A stretch of DNA of 40,000 nt from the NCBI GenBank assembly GCA_964424565.1, contig CAYRIZ010000016.1, positions 1-40,000 of the forward strand. Direction: 5' to 3'. This stretch comes from Avisuccinivibrio sp964424565. GTDB taxonomy: Bacteria > Pseudomonadota > Gammaproteobacteria > Enterobacterales > Succinivibrionaceae. A program made the position numbers and the translations under genes. The notes beneath the pieces were generated by a model. That model had not been told where the DNA came from. It saw only the letters and a program-made list of their open reading frames with translations, and did not search any database. This document shows positions 17,349 to 24,184 of this stretch, piece after piece (within the stretch, counting starts at the first letter, position 1; each line of letters begins with the position of its first letter).

Positions 17349-18305
17349 ATGAATATCAATTACTTAGATTTTGAACAGCCGATTGCCGAGCTGCTGGCTC
17401 ATATTGAAGAGCTCAGACGCATCAGCTCCACGGTGGGCAGCGATGTTGATATGTCCAAGGAATTGGTACAGCTTGAAAAGAAAAATCTGGAGCTGACAAA
17501 GAAGATTTTCTCCTCCCTGAACGCCTGGCAGATTTCGCAGCTCTCCCGCCATCCCATGCGTCCTTATACCCTGGATTATGTACAGCGCATCTTCACGGAT
17601 TTTCAGGAACTGTGCGGTGACCGCGCCTATGCCGATGACAAGGCCATAGTAGGCGGCCTCGCCCGTCTCAACGGCCTGCCGGTCATGGTCATAGGTCATC
17701 AGAAGGGTCGTGATGTGCGTGAGCGCACCAGACGCAATTTCGGCATGCCCCGTCCGGAAGGCTACCGCAAGGCCATGCGTCTGATGCGTATGGCCGAGCG
17801 TTTTGCCCTGCCCATCATCACCTTTATCGATACCCCGGGTGCCTATCCCGGTGTGGGAGCAGAAGAGCGCTCACAGGCCGGTGCCATTGCCGAAAGCTTA
17901 AAGTGCATGGCCGGACTGAAGACCCCTATAGTCTGCACCGTCATAGGTGAGGGCGGCTCAGGCGGTGCCCTGGCCATAGGCGTGGGTGACCGCGTCAACA
18001 TGCTGCAGTACTCCACCTATTCGGTGATCTCTCCTGAAGGCTGCGCCTCCATTTTGTGGAAGAGTGCCGACAAGGCTTCACTGGCTGCCGAGGCCATGAA
18101 CATCACTGCCGACAAGATCAAGTCCCTGGGGCTGATTGACAATATAGTCAAGGAGCCGCTGGGCGGTGCCCACCGCGACTATGATGCCATTTCCCTGGCC
18201 TTAAAGGATCGCCTGACCGCTGATCTGCAGATCTTAAAGACCATACCGGCCGATCGTCTGATTGAAGAGCGCTACACCCGCCTGATGAACTATGGCTACT
18301 GCTGA
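17349..18305 (+). CDS. accA: Acetyl-CoA carboxylase carboxyltransferase subunit alpha
   Basis: Works with AccD to transfer CO2 from biotin to acetyl-CoA, giving malonyl-CoA for fatty acid synthesis. The start at 17349 (MNINYLDFEQPIAEL) has GGAG 6 nt upstream and matches the family N-terminus; the protein is 318 residues (E. coli 319). Diagnostic segments are RHPMRPYTLDYV, RNFGMPRPEGYRKA, FIDTPGAYPGVGAEERSQ and GEGGSGGALAIG, then SPEGCASILWK. Its last 14 bases overlap tilS. Confidence 0.97.
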   Translation: MNINYLDFEQPIAELLAHIEELRRISSTVGSDVDMSKELVQLEKKNLELTKKIFSSLNAWQISQLSRHPMRPYTLDYVQRIFTDFQELCGDRAYADDKAIVGGLARLNGLPVMVIGHQKGRDVRERTRRNFGMPRPEGYRKAMRLMRMAERFALPIITFIDTPGAYPGVGAEERSQAGAIAESLKCMAGLKTPIVCTVIGEGGSGGALAIGVGDRVNMLQYSTYSVISPEGCASILWKSADKASLAAEAMNITADKIKSLGLIDNIVKEPLGGAHRDYDAISLALKDRLTADLQILKTIPADRLIEERYTRLMNYGYC

Positions 18306-19719
18306 TGCAGCCGCCGCGCTGGAGCGGCTGCAGCAACTGGCCGCCAGTCTGACGGCGGACATAGCCGGACGGCCTGTAGTGGTAGGGCTGTCCGGAGGAT
18401 CTGATTCCACTCTGCTGCTGGCCCTGGCGGCAGCAGTGGGGCAGCTGCAGCCGGCGGTGCCGGTCAGGGCGGTACACTGCATTCACGGGCTGGACAATGA
18501 CGATCCCTTCTGGCTGGCCCACTGCCGGCAGCTTTGTGCCCGGCTGCAGGTACCGCTGACGGTCAAAAAGCTCAATATTGTCTATCAAAACCGCATCTCC
18601 CCTGAGGACAGTTCCCGGCAGGAGCGCTACCGGGCGCTGCTGGAGGAATGCCGCGGCGGCGTGCTGTGGCTGGGCCATCAGCGCGATGATCAAGTGGAGA
18701 GCTTCTTTCTGGCCGCCAAGCGCGGCTCAGGACCGCAGGGCCTGGCCGGCATGAAGGCGGTAACAGTAGATCAGCGCGGCACCATCATGCGGCCGCTGCT
18801 GCCCTTCTCCAAGGCTGAAATAGAACAGTGGCTGGGGGAGCTGGATCTGGATTTTGTCTTTGACATTTCCAATTCTTATTTGAAATTTGAGCGCAATTTC
18901 CTGCGCCTCAAAGTGATCCCGCTGCTGAAAACCCGCTTTACGCATTTGGACAGGGCGCTGCTGCGCACGCAGGAGCTGTGTGCCCTGGAGCATGATCTGG
19001 CGCAGCGCCTGGTAGAACAGTATTTCACGGCGCGCTTTGATGCCAAGGATTTCAGTCTGGACACCTCAGGACTGGATCTGCAGGATCAGCATCTGCTGCT
19101 GATGCTGCTGCGCCGTTTCTGCCGGGAAAAACTGGTCCTGCCGCCGGAGCTGGCCCTGCTGCGCCAGGCCCTGCAGCTGCTGCAGGGTACAGCCGGCCGG
19201 GCCGGGTTGATCGAGCTGATCCCGCGCCGGCTTTATCTGCGCCGCTTCCGCCATAAGCTTTATCTGGTGGATCAGCTGCGCCTGCCGGGACCGGGGACGG
19301 TCATGCTGCAGCCGGGGAAGAGTCTGATCTGGGGAGATTTCCTCTACAGCCTGCAGCCTGCGGCGGCAGATGAGCCCTGTGCCTTTGCTCTGCCGCCGGG
19401 GCAGGGCGTGTATCTGCATTTTGGGGCGGCCGCTTCCCTGCAGCTGCAGCCGGCCGGCCGGGCGCACCGGCGGGAGCTGGGCAAACTCTGCAGCGAATAC
19501 AATGTGCCGCAGTGGTGGCGGCCGGCTCTGCCTCTGATCTCCACCGCTGCCGACTGCCGGGACGGCGCGGCAGTGCTGGCTGTGGCCGGAGTTTTTGCCG
19601 TCAAGGGCAGCACGGTCGCCGACCGCGGCTCTTCCTGTTTTGTCGTTCGGGTGGTTTACCGGCGGCAGCCGCGGGAACTGCTGTTTGCTCAGACCAAAAG
19701 AAAGGCCGGCACCAAATAA
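18292..19719 (+). CDS. tilS: tRNA(Ile)-lysidine synthase
   Basis: Modifies C34 of tRNA-Ile(CAU) to lysidine so that it reads AUA. The PP-loop SGGSDS is at residues 34-39, followed by the N-type ATP pyrophosphatase core (HCIHGLDNDD, LGHQRDDQVESF, RPLL, DISN). The C-terminal region is divergent but has the typical RAHRRELGKLCSEYNVPQWW substrate-binding segment. The 475-residue length is slightly long. It overlaps accA by 14 bp. AUA codons are unusually common in this window, so this enzyme is presumably important here. A minus-strand terminator hairpin overlaps its stop. Confidence 0.93.
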   Translation: MATADAAAALERLQQLAASLTADIAGRPVVVGLSGGSDSTLLLALAAAVGQLQPAVPVRAVHCIHGLDNDDPFWLAHCRQLCARLQVPLTVKKLNIVYQNRISPEDSSRQERYRALLEECRGGVLWLGHQRDDQVESFFLAAKRGSGPQGLAGMKAVTVDQRGTIMRPLLPFSKAEIEQWLGELDLDFVFDISNSYLKFERNFLRLKVIPLLKTRFTHLDRALLRTQELCALEHDLAQRLVEQYFTARFDAKDFSLDTSGLDLQDQHLLLMLLRRFCREKLVLPPELALLRQALQLLQGTAGRAGLIELIPRRLYLRRFRHKLYLVDQLRLPGPGTVMLQPGKSLIWGDFLYSLQPAAADEPCAFALPPGQGVYLHFGAAASLQLQPAGRAHRRELGKLCSEYNVPQWWRPALPLISTAADCRDGAAVLAVAGVFAVKGSTVADRGSSCFVVRVVYRRQPRELLFAQTKRKAGTK

Positions 19720-19782
19720 TCAGGCCGGCCGTCAGGCAATCAAGAAGAAGCAAACTTTCAGCTGTTTCATGAAATCAGCTGA
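19696..19782 (-). ncRNA. Candidate small RNA C of a three-member tandem family
   Basis: Predicted minus-strand transcript of about 87 nt, starting 5-6 nt past a sigma-E-like -10. It contains the UGAAACAG core shared with candidates A and B (plus-strand CTGTTTCA at 19762-19769), held in a long hairpin formed by CAGCTG arms (19758-19782). It ends in a hairpin, GGCCGGC/GCCGGCC (19730-19704 on the minus strand), followed by TTTCTTTT. The 3' end runs antisense to the last codons of tilS. Its promoter is the weakest of the three, so it may be a decayed copy. Confidence 0.45.
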
Positions 19783-19786
19783 GATC

Positions 19787-19814
19787 TTGGACGACCCAAA
19801 GCCGCTTTAGTTCC
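19787..19814 (-). promoter_or_regulatory. Sigma-E-like promoter for small RNA C
   Basis: On the minus strand GGAACTA (19814-19808) and TCCAA (19791-19787) are separated by exactly 16 bp, the same spacing as in the A and B copies. Each box has one mismatch to those copies. An A/T tract lies upstream of the -35 (~19828-19850). Confidence 0.45.
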
Positions 19815-19875
19815 CGCCCGGGCAGAAAATTTTTCTTTTCCCCGAAATTTAACCCCGGGCGGGCTCCCCGGCACG

Positions 19876-19919
19876 CACTCACTTCCATATCAGCGCACAC
19901 TCACTTCCATATCAGCGCA
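19876..19919. repeat. Two perfect tandem copies of a 22-bp unit
   Basis: The unit beginning CACTCACTTCCATATC is repeated exactly at 19876-19897 and 19898-19919. It lies between the promoter of small RNA C and the terminator of small RNA A. Function is unknown; identity of the copies suggests recent duplication or a paired binding site. Confidence 0.85.
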
Positions 19920-19941
19920 GTACAGATCGCAGGTGACAGAC

Positions 19942-20032
19942 AAAAAAAAGCCAGACCTGCGGCCTGGCGGAGAAATTTAATTGGAGCTAAACCAGATGAA
20001 AACTGTTTCAATCTGCGTTCCTCTCGGAACTG
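19942..20032 (-). ncRNA. Candidate small RNA A of a three-member tandem family
   Basis: Predicted minus-strand RNA of about 91 nt. It begins with a 5' hairpin, GUUCC-GAGA-GGAAC (20030-20017), carries the UGAAACAG core (20010-20003) in a second weak hairpin, and ends in a terminator. The terminator stem is GCCAGGCC/GGUCUGGC (19968-19950) followed by eight U (19949-19942). The stem contains a G-U pair on the minus strand that would be an A-C mismatch on the plus strand, so the minus strand is the functional one. The promoter lies immediately upstream. Size and architecture resemble Hfq-dependent sigma-E sRNAs such as MicA and RybB, but I see no sequence match to them. Confidence 0.7.
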
Positions 20033-20036
20033 TAAC

Positions 20037-20064
20037 TTAGAGTACCTGCCTGCCATAAAGTTCC
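20037..20064 (-). promoter_or_regulatory. Sigma-E-like promoter for small RNA A
   Basis: Minus strand: GGAACTT (20064-20058), 16-bp spacer, TCTAA (20041-20037). This agrees with the E. coli sigma-E consensus (GGAACTT, about 16 bp, TCTAA/TCTGA). An A/T tract directly upstream (20068-20083) resembles the upstream element of strong sigma-E promoters. Confidence 0.7.
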
Positions 20065-20169
20065 CGGAAATTTTTAAAATTTTCTCCGCCGCAGCAGAAT
20101 CTGTAGTGACTGCCTGCGCCGGCGGCTACAGGATCTGCTCCCCCATACAAAGATCTGCCCGCAAAAAAG

Positions 20170-20254
20170 AAAAAAGCCAGACCATCTGGCCTGGCACAAC
20201 ATGGGATTCTGCTGTTTCAGAAGAAATTTAAAACCTGTGTTCCCTGCGGAACTG
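20170..20254 (-). ncRNA. Candidate small RNA B of a three-member tandem family
   Basis: Predicted minus-strand RNA of about 85 nt, diverged from A but with the same plan. It has a 5' hairpin, GUUCC-GCAG-GGAAC (20252-20239), the UGAAACAG core (20219-20212) in a hairpin closed by UUCUG/CAGCAGAA, and a terminator. The terminator stem is GCCAGGCC/GGUCUGGC (20195-20176), again with a G-U pair only on the minus strand, followed by six U, C and six U. The 5' hairpin starts 7 nt after the -10 edge, exactly as in A. Loops differ between copies while stems are kept, which supports a selected RNA. Confidence 0.7.
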
Positions 20255-20258
20255 CAGT

Positions 20259-20286
20259 TTAGAGGGGGATCTAGGGGAAAAGTTCC
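20259..20286 (-). promoter_or_regulatory. Sigma-E-like promoter for small RNA B
   Basis: Minus strand: GGAACTT (20286-20280), 16-bp spacer, TCTAA (20263-20259), identical in both boxes and spacing to the A promoter although the spacer sequence differs. A long A/T tract (20289-20325) lies upstream of the -35. Confidence 0.7.
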
Positions 20287-20433
20287 CCAAAAATTTAAAA
20301 GTTTTTAAAAATTTTTTAATTTTCTCCGGTCTGCCCGCTGGCACCCGCTGGCCCTGGTTGTTCCGTCGGGGGAGCCTGATTGACTGAGGCGGCAGCAGGG
20401 AGAGCGGGGTATGAAAAATTGTAGAAAAAAGTG

Positions 20434-20462
20434 TTGCACTGCAGTTTTCGTTGCTGTACACT
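20434..20462 (+). promoter_or_regulatory. Sigma-70 promoter for small RNA D
   Basis: TTGCAC (20434-20439) and TACACT (20457-20462) are separated by 17 bp. The expected start is near 20469. An inverted repeat, GTTAG/CTAAC (20470-20485), sits over the start region and could be a repressor operator or a 5' hairpin. Confidence 0.65.
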
Positions 20463-20468
20463 AATCGC

Positions 20469-20590
20469 AGTTAGTTAACGCTAACCGCAACGAATGAGGT
20501 TTTCACGTGTTCCTAATTTTGTTGCTCCTTGCATGTGCAATTAACGGTGGTTTTTTGCTTTTCGGGCTCCTCTGCAGGAGCCCGTTTTTT
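20469..20590 (+). ncRNA. Candidate plus-strand small RNA D
   Basis: A transcript of about 122 nt is framed by a good sigma-70 promoter and a strong terminator, with no convincing ORF between. The only frame (20494-20544, 16 codons) has no ribosome binding site. The 5' part can fold through GTTAG/CTAAC (20470-20485); the 3' part is U-rich before the terminator. It resembles none of 6S, 4.5S, Spot 42 or tmRNA. It could also be an orphaned leader whose downstream gene was lost or moved when the intron arrived. Confidence 0.5.
20563..20590 (+). terminator. Rho-independent terminator of small RNA D and intron insertion site
   Basis: CGGGCTCCT (20563-20571) pairs with AGGAGCCCG (20576-20584) around a 4-nt loop, followed by six T (20585-20590). 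The group II intron starts two bases later. Confidence 0.9.
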
Positions 20591-21125
20591 AGTGTGCTCG
20601 GCATGGGCACGTTCTAACGGGTGAAAGTCCCCAGAGGGGCCGGCAGCGGCAACCTCATAGCCAATAGCAAGGTGTGCGTCGCGAGGCGCAGGCTGAAAGA
20701 AGCTGGAGGCAAACCCTTGAGCTGATGAACAAAAACCTCATCAGGCAGTCGGCGGTGGATAAGCTTGCCAAACAAAGCGAAGTCCAATAGCTGCACGGAG
20801 CCGCCAGTGTAAATGAGGCAGCTGCATGAGGGGAAAGAGCGTGTTCTTACCCGAGGAGGTCTCACGGACGTAGTCCCTCAACCGGGGCCACGGAGTAAAG
20901 CTTGCCGTGAGAAGTCAGCAGAAGCCATAGTACCGGGCTGGATGGTGCCCGGGAAGGGCCGAAATCAATAACCGGAGGCGCCCGACGCCGCCGACGACCA
21001 GAGAATTGCTGAAAATCCGAAAGGAGCCCGACGGAAGCGGACGGCGGAACCGGAAGCGACCTCGAGGGCAGCAGTGGGTCGAAGGACGAAGAAGGAGCAA
21101 GCGCCACCAAACGCAAAGGCGACGA

Positions 21126-22385
21126 ATGGTCACACTGGAATCCATCTTGGACCGAACAAACTTGAACCAGGCATATAAGCAGGTCAAGGCGAACAAAGGA
21201 GCCCCGGGGGTCGACGGCCTTACTGTCGGCGAACTCCTCGGCTACCTGCGTGAGCACGGAGCCGAACTAGTGGAGGCCGTGAAGACTGGGAAATATAAAC
21301 CCCAGCCCGTACGCCGTGTCATGATCCCAAAGGAGGAGAAAGGCAAATTCAGACCGCTGGGAATACCAACGGCCGTAGATCGCGTCATTCAGCAGGCGGT
21401 AGCCCAAAAGCTCAGTGAGGAATACGAGCCCGTGTTCAGCACACACAGCCATGGGTTCCGTCCCGGCAGAAGCTGTCAGACCGCAATTGACGAAGCGCTC
21501 AGCTACGCCAATGAGGGATATGTCTGGGTCGTGGATCTCGACTTGGCCAAGTTCTTTGACACAGTCAACCACTCCAAACTGCTGCAGCTTTTGTCCGACC
21601 GGATCGGAGACGGGAGAGTGATTTCACTCATTCACAAAATCCTGAGAGCCCCGATCGAGGAGAATGGCGTGACCACACCCTGCGAGATCGGCACGCCTCA
21701 GGGCGGGCCGGTCAGCCCCGTTCTGGCCAATATCATGCTCAACGAACTCGATCATGAACTCGAGAGAAGGGGCCATCGTTTCGTGAGATATGCTGACGAT
21801 ATGATGGTCCTGTGCAGGAGCAGGAAAGCGGCCGAACGAACCCTGAAACACCTGAAGCCATTCATAGAAGGAAAGCTGTTTCTCAAGCTCAACGAACAGA
21901 AGACTAAGATCTGCTGTATCTCAGATCCTCAGCTGAAGTTCCTGGGATTTGGGTTCTGGCAGTCGAAAGAGGGAGTGAAATCACTTCCCCACGAGAAGTC
22001 GAAGCTCAAATGCAGACAGCGCCTGAAAGAAATCACTGCGCGAAACCGAGGGCAGAGCCTGTACAAATACAGAAGTGAGCTGAGGATGTTCGTGCGGGGA
22101 TGGGGCGGCTACTTCAAGAACTCCTCAATGAAGAAGTTTGTGAAGCGGACGGACGAATGGCTGAGACGACGCATCCGCCAAATCTACTGGAAACAGTGGA
22201 AGAGGATAAAGACGAAGTTCGCTGCGCTGAGGAAGCTGGGGGTTGCAGAGGGAAAAGCATGGGAGTGGGCGAATACGCGCAAGTCGTACTGGCGTACGGC
22301 AGGTAGTTGGATCCTCTCCACGACCCTGAAGAATGCCACGCTCCGAGAACTGGGATGGACATGCCTGGGAGATGTCTACAATTGA
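21126..22385 (+). CDS. ltrA: Group II intron reverse transcriptase/maturase
   Basis: Assists intron splicing and copies the intron RNA into DNA at a target. The RT domain runs from about residue 10 to 290, with VKANKGAPGVDG, RPLGIPTAVDRVIQQ, GFRPGRSCQTAI, VVDLDLAKFFDTVNH, GTPQGGPVSP and the catalytic YADD at residues 222-225. The maturase (X) domain follows (WGGYF, WLRRRIRQIYWKQWK, ANTRKSYWR). No HNH endonuclease follows. The ATG at 21126 aligns with the start of related class C proteins and gives 419 residues; a TTG 120 nt upstream would add a basic low-complexity extension. No frameshift is visible, so it may be active. Confidence 0.93.
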   Translation: MVTLESILDRTNLNQAYKQVKANKGAPGVDGLTVGELLGYLREHGAELVEAVKTGKYKPQPVRRVMIPKEEKGKFRPLGIPTAVDRVIQQAVAQKLSEEYEPVFSTHSHGFRPGRSCQTAIDEALSYANEGYVWVVDLDLAKFFDTVNHSKLLQLLSDRIGDGRVISLIHKILRAPIEENGVTTPCEIGTPQGGPVSPVLANIMLNELDHELERRGHRFVRYADDMMVLCRSRKAAERTLKHLKPFIEGKLFLKLNEQKTKICCISDPQLKFLGFGFWQSKEGVKSLPHEKSKLKCRQRLKEITARNRGQSLYKYRSELRMFVRGWGGYFKNSSMKKFVKRTDEWLRRRIRQIYWKQWKRIKTKFAALRKLGVAEGKAWEWANTRKSYWRTAGSWILSTTLKNATLRELGWTCLGDVYN

Positions 22386-22410
22386 GACATCCCCCCTGAA
22401 GTTATTGATA

Positions 22411-22442
22411 ACCGCCCACTGCGGAACCGCACGGTGGGTGGT
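22411..22442 (+). other. Group II intron domain V
   Basis: ACCGCCCAC (22411-22419) pairs with GTGGGTGGT (22434-22442), including one G-U. The tip is TGCG-GAAC-CGCA (22420-22431), and a 2-nt CG bulge sits at 22432-22433 on the 3' side. The catalytic triad reads CGC, as in the class C Oceanobacillus intron. This is the catalytic core of the ribozyme. Confidence 0.7.
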
Positions 22443-22526
22443 GTGGAAGGGGCTGGAGAAGAACTCCCCCCCTATCCGATTGCCGGCAGGGCAGGGAGCC
22501 CTTGCGCTCTGCGCTGTCTGCTGCCC

Positions 22527-22553
22527 AAAATAAAGGCAGCCCGCAGGCTGCCT
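22527..22553 (-). terminator. Terminator downstream of uxaC
   Basis: On the minus strand AGGCAGCC (22553-22546) pairs with GGCTGCCT (22541-22534) around a 4-nt loop, followed by TTATTTT. It lies about 25 nt past the uxaC stop. Confidence 0.8.
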
Positions 22554-22577
22554 GAGAGGACATAGCAAATTCTGAAA

Positions 22578-23987
22578 TTACACGCCGAAATTGAAGTAAC
22601 GGTTGGTGTTGTTGAAGGAGATGTCCTGTACCAGCTGACCTAAGAACTCAATGTCAGCAGGATACATGCCCTTTTCCACCCAGCCGCCGATCAGGTTGCA
22701 CATAATGCGGCGGAAGTACTCGTGACGGGTGTAGGACAGGAAGCTTCTGGAGTCGGTGAGCATACCCACGAAGTTGCCGAGGACGGACAGGGAGGCCAGG
22801 GAAGTCATCTGATCGATCATGCCCTGTAAGGTGTCATTGAACCACCAGCCGGAGCCCTGCTGAATCATGCCCTGAGCCTTGGTGCCCTGGAAGGAACCAA
22901 TGGCAGTGCCGATCACGGCATTGTCGGCCGGGTTCAGGGAGTACCAAATCATCTTGGGCAGGCTGTCGCGCTTGAGCAGCTCATTCATCAGACTGCTGAT
23001 GCCGTGGGCGCAGGCTACATTGTCAATGCAGTCAAAGCCGGTGTCGGCACCCAGTCTCTCGTACATGGCGGTGTTGGGATCGCGGATGGCGCCGTAGTGC
23101 ATCTGCATGACCCAGTCGTACTTGCTGTAACCCTTGGCCAGGTATACGAGCACCATGGTCTTGTAGGCTTCTACTTCCTCAGCGGTCAGGGTTTCGCCCT
23201 GCATGGCCTTCTGGAAGATGCGCTCGAGCTTCTCCTCGGAGATCACGCGGCAGTAGGCATAGTCCACACCGTGATCGGAGGCCTTGCAGCCCATGAAGTT
23301 GAAGTAGGCCATACGGTCATCAAGGGCGGCGAAGAAATCGGCGCAGGAGGAAATGTGACGGCCGGTCAGCTTGGCTATGTGATCCACATACTCAATAAAG
23401 CCCGGCTTCTCGATCTTCATGGCCTTGTCGGGACGCCATGCCGGCAGGACTTTGCAGGGAGCATTGGGATCGTTCTGCAGCTTCTTGTGCCATTCCAGGC
23501 TGTCACCCGGATCATCGGTGGTGCAGACTAATTTGACATTGGAGCGTCTGATAATGGACTGCACGCGGAAATCGTCGGTGGCCAGCTTGGCATTGCACTG
23601 ATCCCAGATTTCCTTGCAGGTCTTCTCGGACAGGGTCTTGGTGATGCCGAAATAGCGCTGCAGCTCCAGGTGGGTCCAGTGGTACAGAGGATTGCCTATG
23701 GCACGGGGCAGGTACTTGGCAAACTGTTCAAACTTCTCGTAGTCAGAGCTCTCAGGGCCGGTGATCAGGCTCTCGGGAACACCGTTGGATCTGATCATGC
23801 GCCACTTGTAGTGATCGCCTGACAGCCAGGCATCGGTGATATTGCGGAACTGATAGTTGTTGGCGATCTGCTCGGGATTGATATGGCAGTGATAGTCGAT
23901 GACCGGCATCTTGGCTGCATAATCGTGGAACAGAGTCTGGGCGGTCTCAGTTTCCAGCAGAAAATCTTTATCCATAAAAGGCTTCAT
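22578..23987 (-). CDS. uxaC: Glucuronate (uronate) isomerase
   Basis: Isomerises D-galacturonate to D-tagaturonate and D-glucuronate to D-fructuronate, the first step of hexuronate catabolism. The 469-residue length matches E. coli UxaC. Family segments are DKDFLLETETAQTLFHDYA, the metal-binding IDYHCHINPEQI near residue 30, NPLYHWTHLELQRYFG, CTTDDPGDSLEWH and a C-terminal TRHEYFRR. GGAGAG lies 6-7 nt before the ATG. It follows dctM on the same strand, separated by about 200 bp with hairpins and repeats, so it may be separately controlled. Confidence 0.97.
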   Translation of the reverse strand: MKPFMDKDFLLETETAQTLFHDYAAKMPVIDYHCHINPEQIANNYQFRNITDAWLSGDHYKWRMIRSNGVPESLITGPESSDYEKFEQFAKYLPRAIGNPLYHWTHLELQRYFGITKTLSEKTCKEIWDQCNAKLATDDFRVQSIIRRSNVKLVCTTDDPGDSLEWHKKLQNDPNAPCKVLPAWRPDKAMKIEKPGFIEYVDHIAKLTGRHISSCADFFAALDDRMAYFNFMGCKASDHGVDYAYCRVISEEKLERIFQKAMQGETLTAEEVEAYKTMVLVYLAKGYSKYDWVMQMHYGAIRDPNTAMYERLGADTGFDCIDNVACAHGISSLMNELLKRDSLPKMIWYSLNPADNAVIGTAIGSFQGTKAQGMIQQGSGWWFNDTLQGMIDQMTSLASLSVLGNFVGMLTDSRSFLSYTRHEYFRRIMCNLIGGWVEKGMYPADIEFLGQLVQDISFNNTNRYFNFGV

Positions 23988-24023
23988 GAAGTTCTCTCCT
24001 CACTTGGGTTACAGTTTTTTATC

Positions 24024-24053
24024 TAAACGCTTGCTGTAGGATGGAAAACGCTT
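24024..24053. promoter_or_regulatory. Direct AAACGCTT repeats upstream of uxaC
   Basis: AAACGCTT occurs at 24025-24032 and 24046-24053, 21 bp apart, about two helical turns and on the same face. The motif looks like a half-site of LacI/GntR-type regulators. The pair lies 40-65 bp upstream of the uxaC start. The regulator is not identified. Confidence 0.4.
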
Positions 24054-24059
24054 AGCTAA

Positions 24060-24087
24060 AAAATCGAAACCAGTACTGCCGTACTGG
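24060..24087 (-). terminator. Hairpin between dctM and uxaC, possible terminator
   Basis: CCAGTAC (24070-24076) and GTACTGG (24081-24087) form a perfect 7-bp stem with a 4-nt loop. On the minus strand it is followed by TTTCGATTTTTT. A further GC-rich stem lies at about 24118-24140. Together they would end or weaken read-through from dctM into uxaC. Confidence 0.45.
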
Positions 24088-24184
24088 AAAGTGTATCAGT
24101 TTTTCAGTCCTGCAGACCCGCCCCCAGGGAGGGACGGGCCCTAAAAATTGATGTCAGAACATCACTGTATTATATCCGCCTGCG

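Larger units (their letters stand above)
20592..22480 (+). mobile_element. Group II intron, probably class C
   Basis: The 5' end GTGTG (20592-20596) fits the group II GUGYG consensus. A folded, non-coding 5' region of about 530 nt (domains I-III) precedes the maturase ORF in domain IV. Domain V is recognisable at 22411-22442 and a domain VI-like stem follows. I place the 3' end at CTATCCGAT (22472-22480). Insertion immediately behind a terminator hairpin, a short maturase without an endonuclease domain, and a CGC triad in domain V all point to the class C type. The boundaries are predicted to within a few bases. Confidence 0.85.

Noticed and set aside
19758..19782. tilS terminator
   Set aside because: The palindrome has no T run on the plus strand. 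It fits better as the central hairpin of small RNA C.
20467..20488. Possible TrpR operator, since GTTAGTTAAC resembles part of the trp operator
   Set aside because: Only the central bases match; the arms differ and no tryptophan gene is nearby.
20494..20544. 16-codon ORF as a leader peptide of an amino-acid attenuator
   Set aside because: No ribosome binding site, no run of one regulatory amino acid codon, and no biosynthetic gene downstream.
21006..21125. TTG start giving the maturase a 40-residue basic extension
   Set aside because: The extension is low-complexity and related class C maturases begin at the position equivalent to 21126.
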